DNA from: Frankia canadensis
GTDB lineage: Bacteria > Actinomycetota > Actinomycetes > Frankiales > Frankiaceae
NCBI RefSeq assembly: GCF_900197875.1
Contig: NZ_FZMO01000547.1
Location: forward strand, 1 to 45,764
Length of the DNA: 45,764 nucleotides
Reading direction: 5' to 3'
A program made the position numbers and the translations under genes. The notes below the pieces were generated by a model. It searched no databases. It was not told where the DNA came from and worked only from the letters and a program-made list of their open reading frames with translations. Numbering within the stretch: the first letter of the stretch is position 1; each line of letters starts with the position of its first letter. This document shows positions 7,243-15,375 of this stretch, piece by piece.

Positions 7243-7802
7243 AAGGTCCCCCCATCGGACGAGACAGCGGCACGCGGCCACCGGGCCGACGCTGGTCCGG
7301 CGGGCGCGGGCCTGACCCTAGGACACGGGCGATCGCCGGGGGACCCTTTCGCCGACTTTTGGAAATGCCTGCGGCACGGTTATCCCGCCTGCCACAGCTG
7401 CCAGCCGATCCACTCCACCCAGTCGGCGTCGACCCGCCTCCGCCTGCGCGCGGCGATACGCCATCGGACGGCCGCGCCGTGAGCACCGCACCCGGACGGC
7501 CGGCGGGCAGCCGCGCCCGTGGGCGCACAGCCGCCGGCAGGCCGGCCGTCGGGAGCGTTCAGCCGCCGAGCGGAGGGAAGTCCCAGCCGTTCCAGGCGGC
7601 GCGTTCGCCGTCCCGTGGCGCGTCGACGACCCGGGAGGGCGAATTCCAGATCATCGTCGCGCGCCGCGGGACGATGTAGGCCGGCCAGGTCGGTCGGCGA
7701 TGCTGTGCACCGCAAGCGCCGCCGTCGTCTGACGCTCGAAGGCGGCGGAGTGCACCAGCGAACCGTTCCCGGCCGAGTATCCGGCACCCACCCGCGACTC
7801 CG

Positions 7803-7846
7803 CCTCCTTCCTGGGAACCAGGGACCTCTCGTTCCCAGGAAGGAGG
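7803..7846. other. Perfect 16-bp stem with 12-nt loop
   Basis: CCTCCTTCCTGGGAAC (7803-7818) is exactly complementary to GTTCCCAGGAAGGAGG (7831-7846). There is no T-tract, and it is not directly behind a gene, so a simple terminator is unlikely. It could be a small-RNA hairpin or the ends of a vanished mobile element. Confidence 0.7.
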
Positions 7847-7925
7847 GAGGGATCGGCAGCCACCGATGTGCGCCCGGAAAATTCGGTACACCCCGCCCCG
7901 GACCCGTGGCAGCGTTCTCCTCGTC

Positions 7926-7987
7926 AGGCCCACCACGCAGGCCCACCACGCAGGCCCGCCGCACAGGCCCACGCAGGCCGACCACAC
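7926..7987. repeat. 13-bp tandem repeat, about five units
   Basis: AGGCCCACCACGC occurs twice exactly (7926, 7939), then as one variant (7952), one shortened unit (7965) and one variant (7975). It ends some 30 bp before the acetyltransferase start and may affect its promoter spacing. Confidence 0.75.
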
Positions 7988-8018
7988 GGCACGACGGACC
8001 TACCCGGAGCGGAGCAGG

Positions 8019-8561
8019 ATGATCAGTTGGCGGCGACTCGAGGAGTCGGACTTTCCGACGCTGCGGACGTGGCTGGAGCGGCCACACGTGGCCCGGTGGT
8101 GGAACCACGAGACCACCGTCGAGGCCGTGCACCGCGACTTCGGCCCCGCGACGCGCGGCGAGGATCACTCGGAGGACTTCCTCGCCCTGCTCGACGGGGC
8201 GCCCGTAGGGCTGGTGCAGCGATGTCGGATCGCGGACGAGCCGCATTACTTCGACGAACTGGCCCCCCTCGTCGAGCTTCCCGCCAGCGTCATGACCATC
8301 GACTATCTCATCGGCGAGCCGGAGCTGACCGGCCATGGCCTGGGCCCCAGAATGATCGCCTCGATGGTCGCGAGAATCTGGTCCGACCATCCGGAGGCCA
8401 GCTGCGTGATGGTGCCCATCGTGGCCTCCAACCGGGCGTCCTGGCGCGCGTTGGAGAAGGCCGGATTCCGCCGGGTCGGGCAGGGGCCCCTCACACCCGA
8501 CAACCCGGTGGACGATCCGCTGCACTACGTCTATCGCGTGGACCGTCCGTCAACGTCCTGA
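8019..8561 (+). CDS. GNAT acetyltransferase, aminoglycoside 6'-N-acetyltransferase-like
   Basis: A 180-aa GNAT protein resembling AAC(6')-Ib-type enzymes: ISWRRLEESDFPTLRTWL, PHVARWW, the strand FLALLDGAPVGLVQ, ASVMTIDYLIGE, the acetyl-CoA loop GHGLGPRMI and SNRASWRALEKAGFRRVG. Such enzymes acetylate aminoglycoside amino groups, but siderophore or lysine acyltransferases share this layout, so resistance is not proven. ATG 8019 is preceded by GGAGCAGG; longer in-frame starts would run through the 13-bp repeat array. It faces the nitroreductase-MarR pair tail to tail with a 64-bp gap. Confidence 0.82.
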   Translation: MISWRRLEESDFPTLRTWLERPHVARWWNHETTVEAVHRDFGPATRGEDHSEDFLALLDGAPVGLVQRCRIADEPHYFDELAPLVELPASVMTIDYLIGEPELTGHGLGPRMIASMVARIWSDHPEASCVMVPIVASNRASWRALEKAGFRRVGQGPLTPDNPVDDPLHYVYRVDRPSTS

Positions 8562-8625
8562 CCGACCGCCTCCCCCACTGGCCCGCTCGGTGATCTCGGC
8601 CGGCCGGCCCGGCGACCTCACCCGG

Positions 8626-9042
8626 CTACGCCGGACGTTGGCTCACGATACGGAAGGTGGGGTGATCAGCCGAGTCCGGGAGAGTGTCGAAGCTGCGCTG
8701 GACGGTCGGGAAGCGGCCGTATTTCCGGAGATACTCCGTAAGCAGGGGAGAGCGTTCCTCGGGCGGAACCTCGGCCGTCTCGATCAGGCGGGTGCCACTG
8801 CGGTCACGCAGCCGCGCGTGGCCGGCGGCACGCATGTTGCGGGACCATTCGCTGTCGCCGTAGGCGGAAACCAGGTACTGCTCGCCGGCATGCTCCAGAA
8901 CGGCGACGGCAATGCTGCGCGGGCGGCCGGTGACGCGGCCGGGAACCGTGAGCGTGTGGACGACGGCAGGCTGGAACAGCCGTGCCATCCGGCCACCGAT
9001 CACTCGCGCCGGCCAGGACGGCCGAAGATAGGAGCGGTTCAT
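8626..9042 (-). CDS. F420-dependent nitroreductase-family oxidoreductase
   Basis: A 138-aa paralogue of the deazaflavin-dependent family with HTLTVPGRVTGRPRSIAVAV, then YLVSAYGDSEWSRNMRAAG, corresponding to the F420-binding barrel. Relatives reduce electrophilic or aromatic compounds with F420H2. It is translationally coupled to the MarR gene upstream (ATGA overlap at 9039-9042) and is therefore the likely target of that regulator: a sensor-plus-detoxifier pair. Substrate unknown. Confidence 0.87.
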   Translation of the reverse strand: MNRSYLRPSWPARVIGGRMARLFQPAVVHTLTVPGRVTGRPRSIAVAVLEHAGEQYLVSAYGDSEWSRNMRAAGHARLRDRSGTRLIETAEVPPEERSPLLTEYLRKYGRFPTVQRSFDTLPDSADHPTFRIVSQRPA

Positions 9043-9518
9043 GAACCTCGCCTTTCACTTCCGAAGTCGGATTCTTCCGCCTGGGTGTCCCCCGTGTCGC
9101 CCACGTTGGCGACGAGGCGGGTGAGCAGAGCACCCGCCGCCGCCACCTCCTCGTCGGACATGCCCCGGCGAAGTCGCCCGTCGAAGGCCACCGTCGCGGC
9201 CCGCAGGCGGAGAAACGCGGCTGCCCCGGCGTCGGTGAGCGCGACCAGGTGGACCCGGCGGTTGTCGGGGTCACGCGTGCGCGTGAGAAGGCCCTGGGCC
9301 TCCATGGCATTCAGATGGTGGGTGAGCGTCGCCTCCCGGATCCCCACCGCCGCCGCCAGCTCACGCTGACTGGCCCGCGCTCGGGCCGTCAGGTTCATCA
9401 GCACAAGCCACATCGGCAGCGACCCACCCGCCTCCGCCAACGCCTCGTCGTAGGCACGGCGCACGACCCGCGCCGAGCGCGTCAACTGCAGCCCGATTGG
9501 CACTCGCGATGGACCCAC
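9039..9518 (-). CDS. MarR-family transcriptional regulator
   Basis: A 159-aa winged-helix regulator. The core SQRELAAAVGIREATLTHHLNAMEAQGLLTR is the recognition helix-turn-helix, followed by the wing RTRDPDNRRVHLVALT. MarR proteins are dimeric repressors released by small aromatic ligands. GTG 9518 is chosen over 9536 because a -10 hexamer TAGACT lies seven to eight bases upstream, predicting leaderless translation. It shares an ATGA overlap with the downstream F420-type enzyme and has a large imperfect palindrome over its own promoter, consistent with autorepression. Confidence 0.87.
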   Translation of the reverse strand: MGPSRVPIGLQLTRSARVVRRAYDEALAEAGGSLPMWLVLMNLTARARASQRELAAAVGIREATLTHHLNAMEAQGLLTRTRDPDNRRVHLVALTDAGAAAFLRLRAATVAFDGRLRRGMSDEEVAAAGALLTRLVANVGDTGDTQAEESDFGSERRGS

Positions 9519-9525
9519 GAGCAGA

Positions 9526-9571
9526 AGTCTACCCACCGTTACATAGATGTCAAAGGGTTCGACGTCTATGT
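9526..9571 (-). promoter_or_regulatory. Promoter and operator of the MarR-nitroreductase operon
   Basis: On the minus strand -35 TTGACA (9553-9548) and -10 TAGACT (9531-9526) are separated by 16 bp. An inverted repeat ACATAGATGTC (9541-9551) / GACGTCTATGT (9561-9571), with one mismatch and a 9-nt centre, covers the -35 element; flanking CCCACC / GGGTGG extend the symmetry. Confidence 0.8.
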
Positions 9572-9599
9572 GTAGGGTGGGCGGTGTCGGCGCGGGTCC

Positions 9600-9668
9600 T
9601 CACCCGCGCAGCGGGGCGTGGGCGAAGGCGGTCATCCCGTCGGTGAAGGGCACTGTCGGGTGTCCCGC
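9600..9668 (-). pseudogene. 3'-terminal fragment of a sugar-epimerase gene
   Basis: The last about 20 codons read PTVPFTDGMTAFAHAPLRG-stop, closely matching the end of the intact epimerase at 10649 (ATVSFTDGMVAFARAPLRR). The DNA match covers about 57 bp with scattered substitutions, then ends abruptly. No promoter or upstream part of an epimerase is present. The two copies are direct repeats flanking the lipoprotein gene. Confidence 0.7.
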
Positions 9669-9841
9669 GGCATGGGAGATGGCAAGCGCCAGCACGCCCG
9701 GCCAGGTGACGCCACCGCCGATCGGGAAGCCGAGCCGGCCCGGTCCGACGCGTCCCCCCGAGGCCGCATCGGGCCGAGCAAGATCCCTCGTCGGTGCCGC
9801 CCCGGTTCGTCTCGACGATGCCGCGGTGGCGCGCCGGCTAC

Positions 9842-9895
9842 CTCCGTACCAGTACGGAGACTCACCACCGAGCGCGATGTGGCAATAATGCGCAT
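9842..9895 (+). promoter_or_regulatory. Operator palindrome and leaderless promoter of the lipoprotein gene
   Basis: CTCCGTAC-CA-GTACGGAG (9842-9859) is a perfect palindrome. AATAAT (9884-9889) is followed by six bases and ATG 9896. The palindrome lies at about the -35 position, suitable for a repressor or activator. Confidence 0.6.
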
Positions 9896-10660
9896 ATGGT
9901 CTCAATCCGGCACATCGTGCTGGCGTTGGTGTGCGCGGCGATCATGGCGATGGTGGCCGGCTGCGGAGGCAGTGACGCGAACCCCGGCGATCTCGCGACG
10001 TCGCCCTCCCCCGGCGAGACGGCGTCGCTGGCGGACGCGGCCGCCGCCTGCACCGTCATCGCCCGCGCCGGACCGGACCTGCCGGACCCCACCGCCGACC
10101 TGAACGATCCGGACACCCTGCCCGCCGCCACGGTCCACCGGCTACAGGGCGCCGCCGGACTCGCGAGTGCGGCGGCGCGATCCGACCCGCGGCTCGGGCC
10201 CGTCGGCTGGGCGGCCGAACGGCTCGACGACGATCTGCAGACCCTCGACGTCCGCGACTTCGCATCCGCGACGGAGGCCACCGTCACCGCCTGCCGCGAT
10301 CTGCGGCTGCCCTCGACGGTCACGCGCTCGTCCGCCCAGGCCGACGCGGCCCTCGGCTGCGCGGCCGCCAGCCGGGCCCGGGACCGCTTCAGCGCCGCCT
10401 CCCCCGGCGGCGCGAGCCCCGGCAACGACGACCGCTTCAGCGGCATCGCGCTGCTGCTGCAGGCCGCCTTCGAGGCTGATTCCACCTACCAGACACTCGC
10501 CCAGCTCGGCCAGGCGCTGCCGGAGGACCTGCGGCAGGGCACCGTCGACGAACTGTCCGCGGACGGCGCGGCCCTGCTCACCGCCTGCGGCAACGCGGGA
10601 TTCCTGCGCGGCCGCGATGACCGGGACGACCGGGTCACCGGCTCGTCGTCACCGGCGTAG
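9896..10660 (+). CDS. Lipoprotein of unknown function
   Basis: A 254-aa exported lipoprotein. A basic start and hydrophobic segment (residues 7-20) lead to the lipobox VAGC with acceptor Cys23, followed by a Gly/Ser linker. The mature part is mostly helical and alanine-rich, with four further cysteines in contexts such as AAACTVIARAG, VTACRDL and LTACGNAGF that could form disulfides outside the cell. No known domain recognised. ATG 9896 is fixed by the lipobox and the -10 hexamer six bases upstream. Its end overlaps the convergent epimerase gene by 12 bp, and partial copies of that gene's 3' end flank it on both sides. Confidence 0.8.
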   Translation: MVSIRHIVLALVCAAIMAMVAGCGGSDANPGDLATSPSPGETASLADAAAACTVIARAGPDLPDPTADLNDPDTLPAATVHRLQGAAGLASAAARSDPRLGPVGWAAERLDDDLQTLDVRDFASATEATVTACRDLRLPSTVTRSSAQADAALGCAAASRARDRFSAASPGGASPGNDDRFSGIALLLQAAFEADSTYQTLAQLGQALPEDLRQGTVDELSADGAALLTACGNAGFLRGRDDRDDRVTGSSSPA

Positions 10661-11692
10661 CGGGGCGCGCGCGAAGGCGACCATCCCATCCGTGAAGGAC
10701 ACCGTCGCCTGGTAACCCAGCAGGTCGCGGGCACGGTCGGACGAGGCGACGACGTGCCGGACGTCGCCGATCCGGTACTGGCCGGTGACGACGGGCATGG
10801 GTCCACCGAAGGCGCCGGCCAGGGCATGCGCCATGTCGCCGACGGTGTGCGGCTGCCCGGAGCCGACGTTGACCGCGACGAGCCGGCCCGGCGCGGCGTC
10901 GTGGCGCAGCGCCGCCAGGTTGGCGCGGGCGACATCGTGGACGTGGACGAAGTCGCGCAGCTGGCAGCCGTCCTCGAAGACCCGCGGCGGCTCGCCGCGC
11001 TCCAGGGCGCTGCGCAGGATCGCGGCGACGCCGGCGTACGGGGTGTCCCGGGGCATGCGCGGGCCGTAGACGTTGTGATATCGCAGTGCCAGGACGCTGC
11101 CGCCCGTGGCCGTGGCCCAGGCGGCGGCGAGATGCTCCTGGGCGACCTTGGTGGCCGCATAGACGTTGCGCGGATCGAGCGGCGCGTCCTCGGTGACGGG
11201 CGTCGAGAGCAACGGCCGCCCGCAGCGCGGGCAGGGCGGCTCGAACCTGCCGGCGTCCAGGTCGGCGGTCCGCCGCGGGCCGGGCCGCACCGGTCCTTCC
11301 ACGGCGCAGCGGTATCCGCCCTCGCCGTAGACGACCATCGAGCTGGCCAGGACGAGACGTTCGACGCCCCGCCGGGCCATCGCGGCGAGCAGCACGGCGG
11401 TGCCGAGGTCGTTGTGGGTTGCGTAGGCGGGCAGGTCGTCCAGGTCGACGCCGAGGCCGACCATGGCCGCCTGATGGCAGACGGCGTCCATCCCGTCGAG
11501 CGCCGACGCGACCGTGGGCGGATCGGTGACGTCGCCGACCATGAACTCCGCCTGGTCGTTCAGGACGGGCCGGACGCGGTGCACGGCCGGCAGCAGCGCG
11601 TCGAGGATCCGGACGGTGTGCCCCGCCTCGACCAGCACGTCGACGACGTGGGAACCGATGAAACCGGCACCGCCGGTGACAAGAACCCGCAT
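10649..11692 (-). CDS. NAD-dependent sugar epimerase/dehydratase (extended SDR)
   Basis: A 347-aa extended short-chain dehydrogenase acting on nucleotide sugars, GalE/StrE-like. The cofactor motif GGAGFIGS is at residues 7-14, SSMVVYG near 117-123 and the catalytic pair Y178/K182 in NVYAATK. An insert around residues 124-165 carries C154-P-R-C157, which could bind a metal; this is seen in a subset of actinobacterial relatives. Product sugar unknown. It follows the two-component genes on the same strand after a 138-bp gap and lies in a locus with three glycosyltransferase-type genes, so it probably supplies a sugar donor. Confidence 0.88.
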   Translation of the reverse strand: MRVLVTGGAGFIGSHVVDVLVEAGHTVRILDALLPAVHRVRPVLNDQAEFMVGDVTDPPTVASALDGMDAVCHQAAMVGLGVDLDDLPAYATHNDLGTAVLLAAMARRGVERLVLASSMVVYGEGGYRCAVEGPVRPGPRRTADLDAGRFEPPCPRCGRPLLSTPVTEDAPLDPRNVYAATKVAQEHLAAAWATATGGSVLALRYHNVYGPRMPRDTPYAGVAAILRSALERGEPPRVFEDGCQLRDFVHVHDVARANLAALRHDAAPGRLVAVNVGSGQPHTVGDMAHALAGAFGGPMPVVTGQYRIGDVRHVVASSDRARDLLGYQATVSFTDGMVAFARAPLRR

Positions 11693-11829
11693 GCCCGCGA
11701 CGCTAGCCGCGCCCCGGACCGCCAGATCTTACGAGCCGCGGAAGCCCGGGCAGCCGCTCGCGGTCGGGCCACGATCAAGCCGCGACCAGGCCTCCGACAG
11801 ACCCCGGTGAGGCCGGAGTCAGATTGGTG

Positions 11830-13011
11830 TCAGGCCGCGGGGAGCGCGACGACGAACCGGCAGCCGCCATGCTGGTTGTGGACGGTGACGTCGCCGCCGT
11901 GCGCCTCGACGATGCCGCGGACGATCGCGAGCCCGATGCCGGAGCGCACCCGCGGCTGGTGGGGATGGTCGCCGCCCTCCCCGGGCGTGCGCGCGCTCTC
12001 CCCCCGGAACCCGAGGTCGAACAGCCGGGGCAGATCCTCGGCGGGGATGCCGCCGCACCGGTCGGCGACCGCGACGATCGCCCGGCCGCCGACCGCGGTG
12101 CCCGCCCCGGTGGCCCGCCGCGCGGCGCGACCCCGCTCGACCCGGACCTCGACCGTTCCGTCGTCGGGCGTGTGGCGGATGGCGTTGACCAGCAGATTGA
12201 TCAGCGCACGGCTGACCTGGGCGGCGTCCGCGTCGACGTAGACGGCGTCGTCGGCGCGGCCCGCGACGGTGACCCCGCGGGCGCGGGCGATGGGATCGAC
12301 GACCGCGACGGCGTCGGACACGACGTCGGCGAGGCACACCTTCTCGATGGTCAGCTGGAGTGCTCCGGCCTGGAGCCGGGCGAGCTCGAACAGGTCATCG
12401 ACCATGCCGGTCAGCCGTTCGGCGTCGGCGAGCATCCGCCGGTGGTAGCGCGCCGTCGTCGCGGCGTCCGGGACCATGCCGTCCGCGAGTGCCTCGGCGG
12501 TCGCCCGGATGCCGGCCAGCGGAGTGCGCAGGTCATGGCTGATCCAGGCGACCAGCTCACGCCGGCTGGCCTCCAGGGCACGTTCGCGCTCCCGCGCCTC
12601 GACGAGGCGGACGTGGGTCGCGTCGAGCGTGCGGGCGAGCGCCGTCAGCTCGGCGGTCGGCGCGCGGCCGGCCCCTTCGTAGAACCCGTCGCCCAGGGTG
12701 TCCGCCGCGCTGGTCAGCCGTCGAGTCGCCATCACGAGTGGCCCGCCCAGACGTATCGCGGCCACGGACGCGACCACGGCCGACACCGCCACGACGATCA
12801 GCACGACCCGAAGGTCGTGGCGCGAGAGGAACATGGCACGGGCCGTGCCGACGACCCCCGCCGCGACCGCGAGGATCGGTACGACGCACAGCACAAGAGC
12901 CGTTGCCCATAGTGACCGGCCGCGCAGCAGCCGCAGCAGCGGCACGCCGGACAGGGCGGCCACCGTCGAGCAGGCCAGGGCGATCCCGACGACCTGCATC
13001 TGCTCGCTCAC
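11830..13011 (-). CDS. Membrane sensor histidine kinase
   Basis: A 393-aa kinase. Three hydrophobic segments (about 7-28, 35-58 and 68-88) precede a HAMP-like stretch and the phosphoacceptor box [12 protein letters not shown] with His159. The ATP-binding domain shows N-box [14 protein letters not shown]1 box ADRCGGIP and G2 box GIGLAIVRG; an acidic, histidine-rich insert sits between the boxes. There is almost no extracellular loop, so the signal is probably sensed in the membrane. GTG 13011 follows GGGAG and lies 33 bp after the response-regulator gene. Confidence 0.9.
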   Translation of the reverse strand: MSEQMQVVGIALACSTVAALSGVPLLRLLRGRSLWATALVLCVVPILAVAAGVVGTARAMFLSRHDLRVVLIVVAVSAVVASVAAIRLGGPLVMATRRLTSAADTLGDGFYEGAGRAPTAELTALARTLDATHVRLVEARERERALEASRRELVAWISHDLRTPLAGIRATAEALADGMVPDAATTARYHRRMLADAERLTGMVDDLFELARLQAGALQLTIEKVCLADVVSDAVAVVDPIARARGVTVAGRADDAVYVDADAAQVSRALINLLVNAIRHTPDDGTVEVRVERGRAARRATGAGTAVGGRAIVAVADRCGGIPAEDLPRLFDLGFRGESARTPGEGGDHPHQPRVRSGIGLAIVRGIVEAHGGDVTVHNQHGGCRFVVALPAA

Positions 13012-13044
13012 GTCAGACTCCCCTCCCCAGCAGCCAGGCCGCGC

Positions 13045-13773
13045 CTACCCGTCGGCCGTGCGCGGCTGCCGCGCGGAACCGGGCCGGGCTCCGACCGGCG
13101 GGTCGTACCGGTAGCCGACGCCCCACACGGTGACCAGCAGCCGCGGGGCCGTCGGATCGTCCTCGATCTTCTCCCGCAGCCGGCGGATGTGCACCGTGAC
13201 CGTCGACGGATCGCCGTAGGTCCAGCCCCACACCTGTTCGAGGAGCTCGGCGCGGTTGAAGGCGCGGCCGGGGTGACGCAGCAGGAACACCAACAGGTCG
13301 AACTCGCGCACGGTGAGCGCGAGCGGGGCGGCGTCGCGGGTCGCGGTGCGGGCCGCGGCGTCGACGACGAGGGCACCGGCGCGCAGCACGCCGGCGCCGG
13401 GCGGCGGTGGCTCGTGCGCCCGCCGCAGCACCGAGCTGACCCTCAGGGTGAGCTCGCGCGGCGAGAACGGCTTGGTCACATAGTCGTCCGCGCCACACTC
13501 CAGCCCGGCGATGCGATCGTCCTCCTCGCCGCGCGCCGTCAGCATGATCACCGGAACGGGACCCCGCGCGCGCAGCCGCCGGCAGACCTCGATCCCGTCG
13601 AGCCCGGGCAGCATGAGGTCCAGGACGACCAGGTCCGGGGCGGTCATCTCGGCGATGCGCAGCGCCGCCGGCCCGTCCCCGGCCCGGTCGACGTCGAATC
13701 CGGCGTTGCGCAGGTATCTGTCGACGACCTCGGCCACAGTGGCGTCGTCGTCGACCACGAGGACACGGGCCAC
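13045..13773 (-). CDS. OmpR-family response regulator
   Basis: A 242-aa two-domain regulator. The receiver has the acidic pocket VVDDD, phosphoacceptor Asp52 in VLDLMLPG and Lys101 in VTKPFSP. The C-terminal winged helix contains [13 protein letters not shown] and [17 protein letters not shown], which reads DNA. GTG 13773 is followed directly by the conserved RVLVVDDD strand and has TAGGGT six bases upstream, predicting a leaderless mRNA. It is transcribed away from the glycosyltransferase operon and shares the intergenic region with it, so it may regulate both sides. Confidence 0.92.
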   Translation of the reverse strand: MARVLVVDDDATVAEVVDRYLRNAGFDVDRAGDGPAALRIAEMTAPDLVVLDLMLPGLDGIEVCRRLRARGPVPVIMLTARGEEDDRIAGLECGADDYVTKPFSPRELTLRVSSVLRRAHEPPPPGAGVLRAGALVVDAAARTATRDAAPLALTVREFDLLVFLLRHPGRAFNRAELLEQVWGWTYGDPSTVTVHIRRLREKIEDDPTAPRLLVTVWGVGYRYDPPVGARPGSARQPRTADG

Positions 13774-13937
13774 GCCGCCACCCTAAAGCGCCGTGGGGCC
13801 GCCCGGACGACGCCGAAGCCCCCCGTCACCGGTTCGTAAGAACCTCCGCCGAAGCCGCCACGAGAACGTCCCTCCACCAGCGGATTTCCTTGTTTGGTAA
13901 GGGTCGGTGGCACCCGGCCGTCACTAGAGTCCCGATC
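13774..13937. promoter_or_regulatory. Divergent promoters of the two-component and glycosyltransferase operons
   Basis: Leftward: TAGGGT (13785-13780) six bases before GTG 13773. Rightward: TAGAGT (13925-13930) seven bases before ATG 13938. Between them lies a perfect palindrome GGTTC-GTAA-GAACC (13831-13844), a plausible site for the neighbouring response regulator. Confidence 0.65.
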
Positions 13938-14618
13938 ATGATCACGCATGGTCACCAGGAGCCGCCGTCGGTCGACGTCGTGCTCCCCTGCCTGGACGAG
14001 GCCGAGGCGCTGCCCTGGGTCCTCGATCGGATGCCGCCCGGCTACCGGGCCGTCGTCGCCGACAACGGCTCCCGCGACGGCTCGGCGCGCATCGCCCGCG
14101 AGCGCGGCGCCGTCGTCGTCGACGTGCCGCGCCGCGGCTACGGCTCGGCCGTGCACGCCGGACTGCTCGCCGCGGACGCGGACGTGGTCTGCGTCTGCGA
14201 CGCCGACGCCTCGCTGGACCCGGCCCAGCTGCCCGACCTCGTCGCCCAGCTCACGGCCGGGCGCGCCGATCTCGTTCTCGGCCGTCGCCGCCCCACCTCC
14301 CCGCGGGCCTGGCCGCCGCACGCCCGGCTCGGCAACGCGGTCGTCGCCCGGCGGCTGCGCCGGCGCGGCGTGCGGGTGCACGACCTCGGTCCGATGCGGG
14401 CCGCCCGCCGCGCCGACCTGCTGGGCCTGCCGGTCACCGACCAGCGCTTCGGCTATCCCCTGGAGCTGCTGCTGCGCGCCGCGCAGGCCGGCTGGCGCAT
14501 CGTCGAGACCGACGTCGACTACCACCCCCGCGTCGGCCGGTCGAAGGTGACGGGCACGCCGCTCGGGACGGCGCGCACGGTCCGGGACATGACGGCCGCC
14601 CTCGCGAGCCTGCGATGA
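13938..14618 (+). CDS. Family 2 glycosyltransferase
   Basis: A 226-aa soluble GT-A enzyme. VDVVLPCLDEAEALPWVLDRMP opens the nucleotide-sugar fold, VVADNGSRDGSARIARERG follows, and the metal-binding DXD equivalent is CDADASLD near residue 92. The late motif DLGPMRAARRADLLGL with QRFGYPLELLLRAAQAGW resembles dolichol-phosphate-mannose-synthase-like enzymes that charge polyprenyl phosphate. It starts a three-gene run with ATGA-type overlap to the next gene. A polyprenyl-phosphate-sugar product would supply the GT-C enzyme at 18191; that link is inference. Confidence 0.88.
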   Translation: MITHGHQEPPSVDVVLPCLDEAEALPWVLDRMPPGYRAVVADNGSRDGSARIARERGAVVVDVPRRGYGSAVHAGLLAADADVVCVCDADASLDPAQLPDLVAQLTAGRADLVLGRRRPTSPRAWPPHARLGNAVVARRLRRRGVRVHDLGPMRAARRADLLGLPVTDQRFGYPLELLLRAAQAGWRIVETDVDYHPRVGRSKVTGTPLGTARTVRDMTAALASLR

Positions 14619-15370
14619 GCGGGCCGGCGGCTTCGGCCTCGGCCTCGACCTCGGCTGCGGCTGCGGTGACGGCTGCGGTGACGGTGCTGGTGATGGCCAA
14701 GGAGCCCGTCCCCGGCCGGGTCAAGACCCGGCTGACCCCGCCGTTCACCCCGGTCCAGGCGGCGGCCGTGGCCGAGGCGGCCATCGCCGACACCCTGACC
14801 GCCGTGCGCGGCCTCCCCGACCATCCCGGCGTCGGACCGGTCCGGGCCGTCCTCGTCCTCGACGGCGCCGCCGGCCCGTGGCTGCGCGCGCCGATCGACA
14901 TGCTCCCGCAGGCCACGGGACCGTTCGACGCCCGGCTCGCCGCCGCCTTCGACGCCGTCACCGGCCCGGCGCTGCTGATCGGGATGGACACCCCGCAGGT
15001 GAGCCCGGCCCTGCTCGCCAAGGCCTGCGACCTGCTGACCCGGCACGACGCCGTGTTCGGCCCGGCCGCCGACGGCGGGTGGTGGGCGCTCGGCCTGCGG
15101 CGCCCCGACGGCGGCCTGCTGCGCGGGGTCGCCACCTCCCGGCCGGACACCGGGCGCCGGCAGCGGGACCGCCTGGACCAGGCCGCCCTGCGCATCGCGA
15201 CGCTCCCCACGCTGCGCGACGTCGACACCGCCGCGGACGCGGACGCCGTCACCCGGCTCGCCCCGCACGGCCGCTTCGCCGCCACCGTGCGGGCGATCCG
15301 AACCGGCGCCGCACCCACCGCCGGCGCCGCACCGGCCGCCGGGCGGACCACCACGCTGGCCAGCCGTTGA
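14615..15370 (+). CDS. DUF2064 / TIGR04282-family nucleotidyl- or glycosyl-transferase-like protein
   Basis: A 251-aa protein. After an alanine/serine-rich start, VTVLVMAKEPVPGRVKTRL (about 22-40) is the N-terminal signature of DUF2064, related to GT-A and CofC-like nucleotidyltransferases. LLIGMDTPQVSPALL gives the metal site, then DAVFGPAADGGWWALGL. Relatives neighbour GT2 genes, and some are annotated for arsenosugar-type pathways, but the reaction is not established here. Start ATG 14615 overlaps the glycosyltransferase stop, so the two are coupled. Confidence 0.87.
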   Translation: MSGPAASASASTSAAAAVTAAVTVLVMAKEPVPGRVKTRLTPPFTPVQAAAVAEAAIADTLTAVRGLPDHPGVGPVRAVLVLDGAAGPWLRAPIDMLPQATGPFDARLAAAFDAVTGPALLIGMDTPQVSPALLAKACDLLTRHDAVFGPAADGGWWALGLRRPDGGLLRGVATSRPDTGRRQRDRLDQAALRIATLPTLRDVDTAADADAVTRLAPHGRFAATVRAIRTGAAPTAGAAPAAGRTTTLASR

Positions 15371-15375
15371 CCACC

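Larger units (their letters stand above)
7243..8018. other. Long intergenic gap with stem-loop and tandem repeats
   Basis: No convincing gene. A 31-codon minus-strand frame (7559-7654, MIWNSPSR... ending in PPLGG) has protein-like composition but no ribosome site. The gap holds a 16-bp stem-loop (7803-7846) and a 13-bp tandem array (7926-7987) and lies between divergent genes. Confidence 0.55.

Noticed and set aside
7559-7654. 31-codon minus-strand frame with protein-like composition (tryptophan-rich)
   Set aside because: No ribosome site, no -10 element at the proper distance and no recognisable family, so not supported as a gene.
7803-7846. Insertion-sequence ends
   Set aside because: The inverted arms enclose only 12 bases and no transposase fragment is near, so a live element is excluded; a remnant cannot be.
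5119-7987. Possible CRISPR arrays (7-, 19- and 13-bp repeats)
   Set aside because: Units are too short and lack unique spacers of regular length; no cas genes are in the window.
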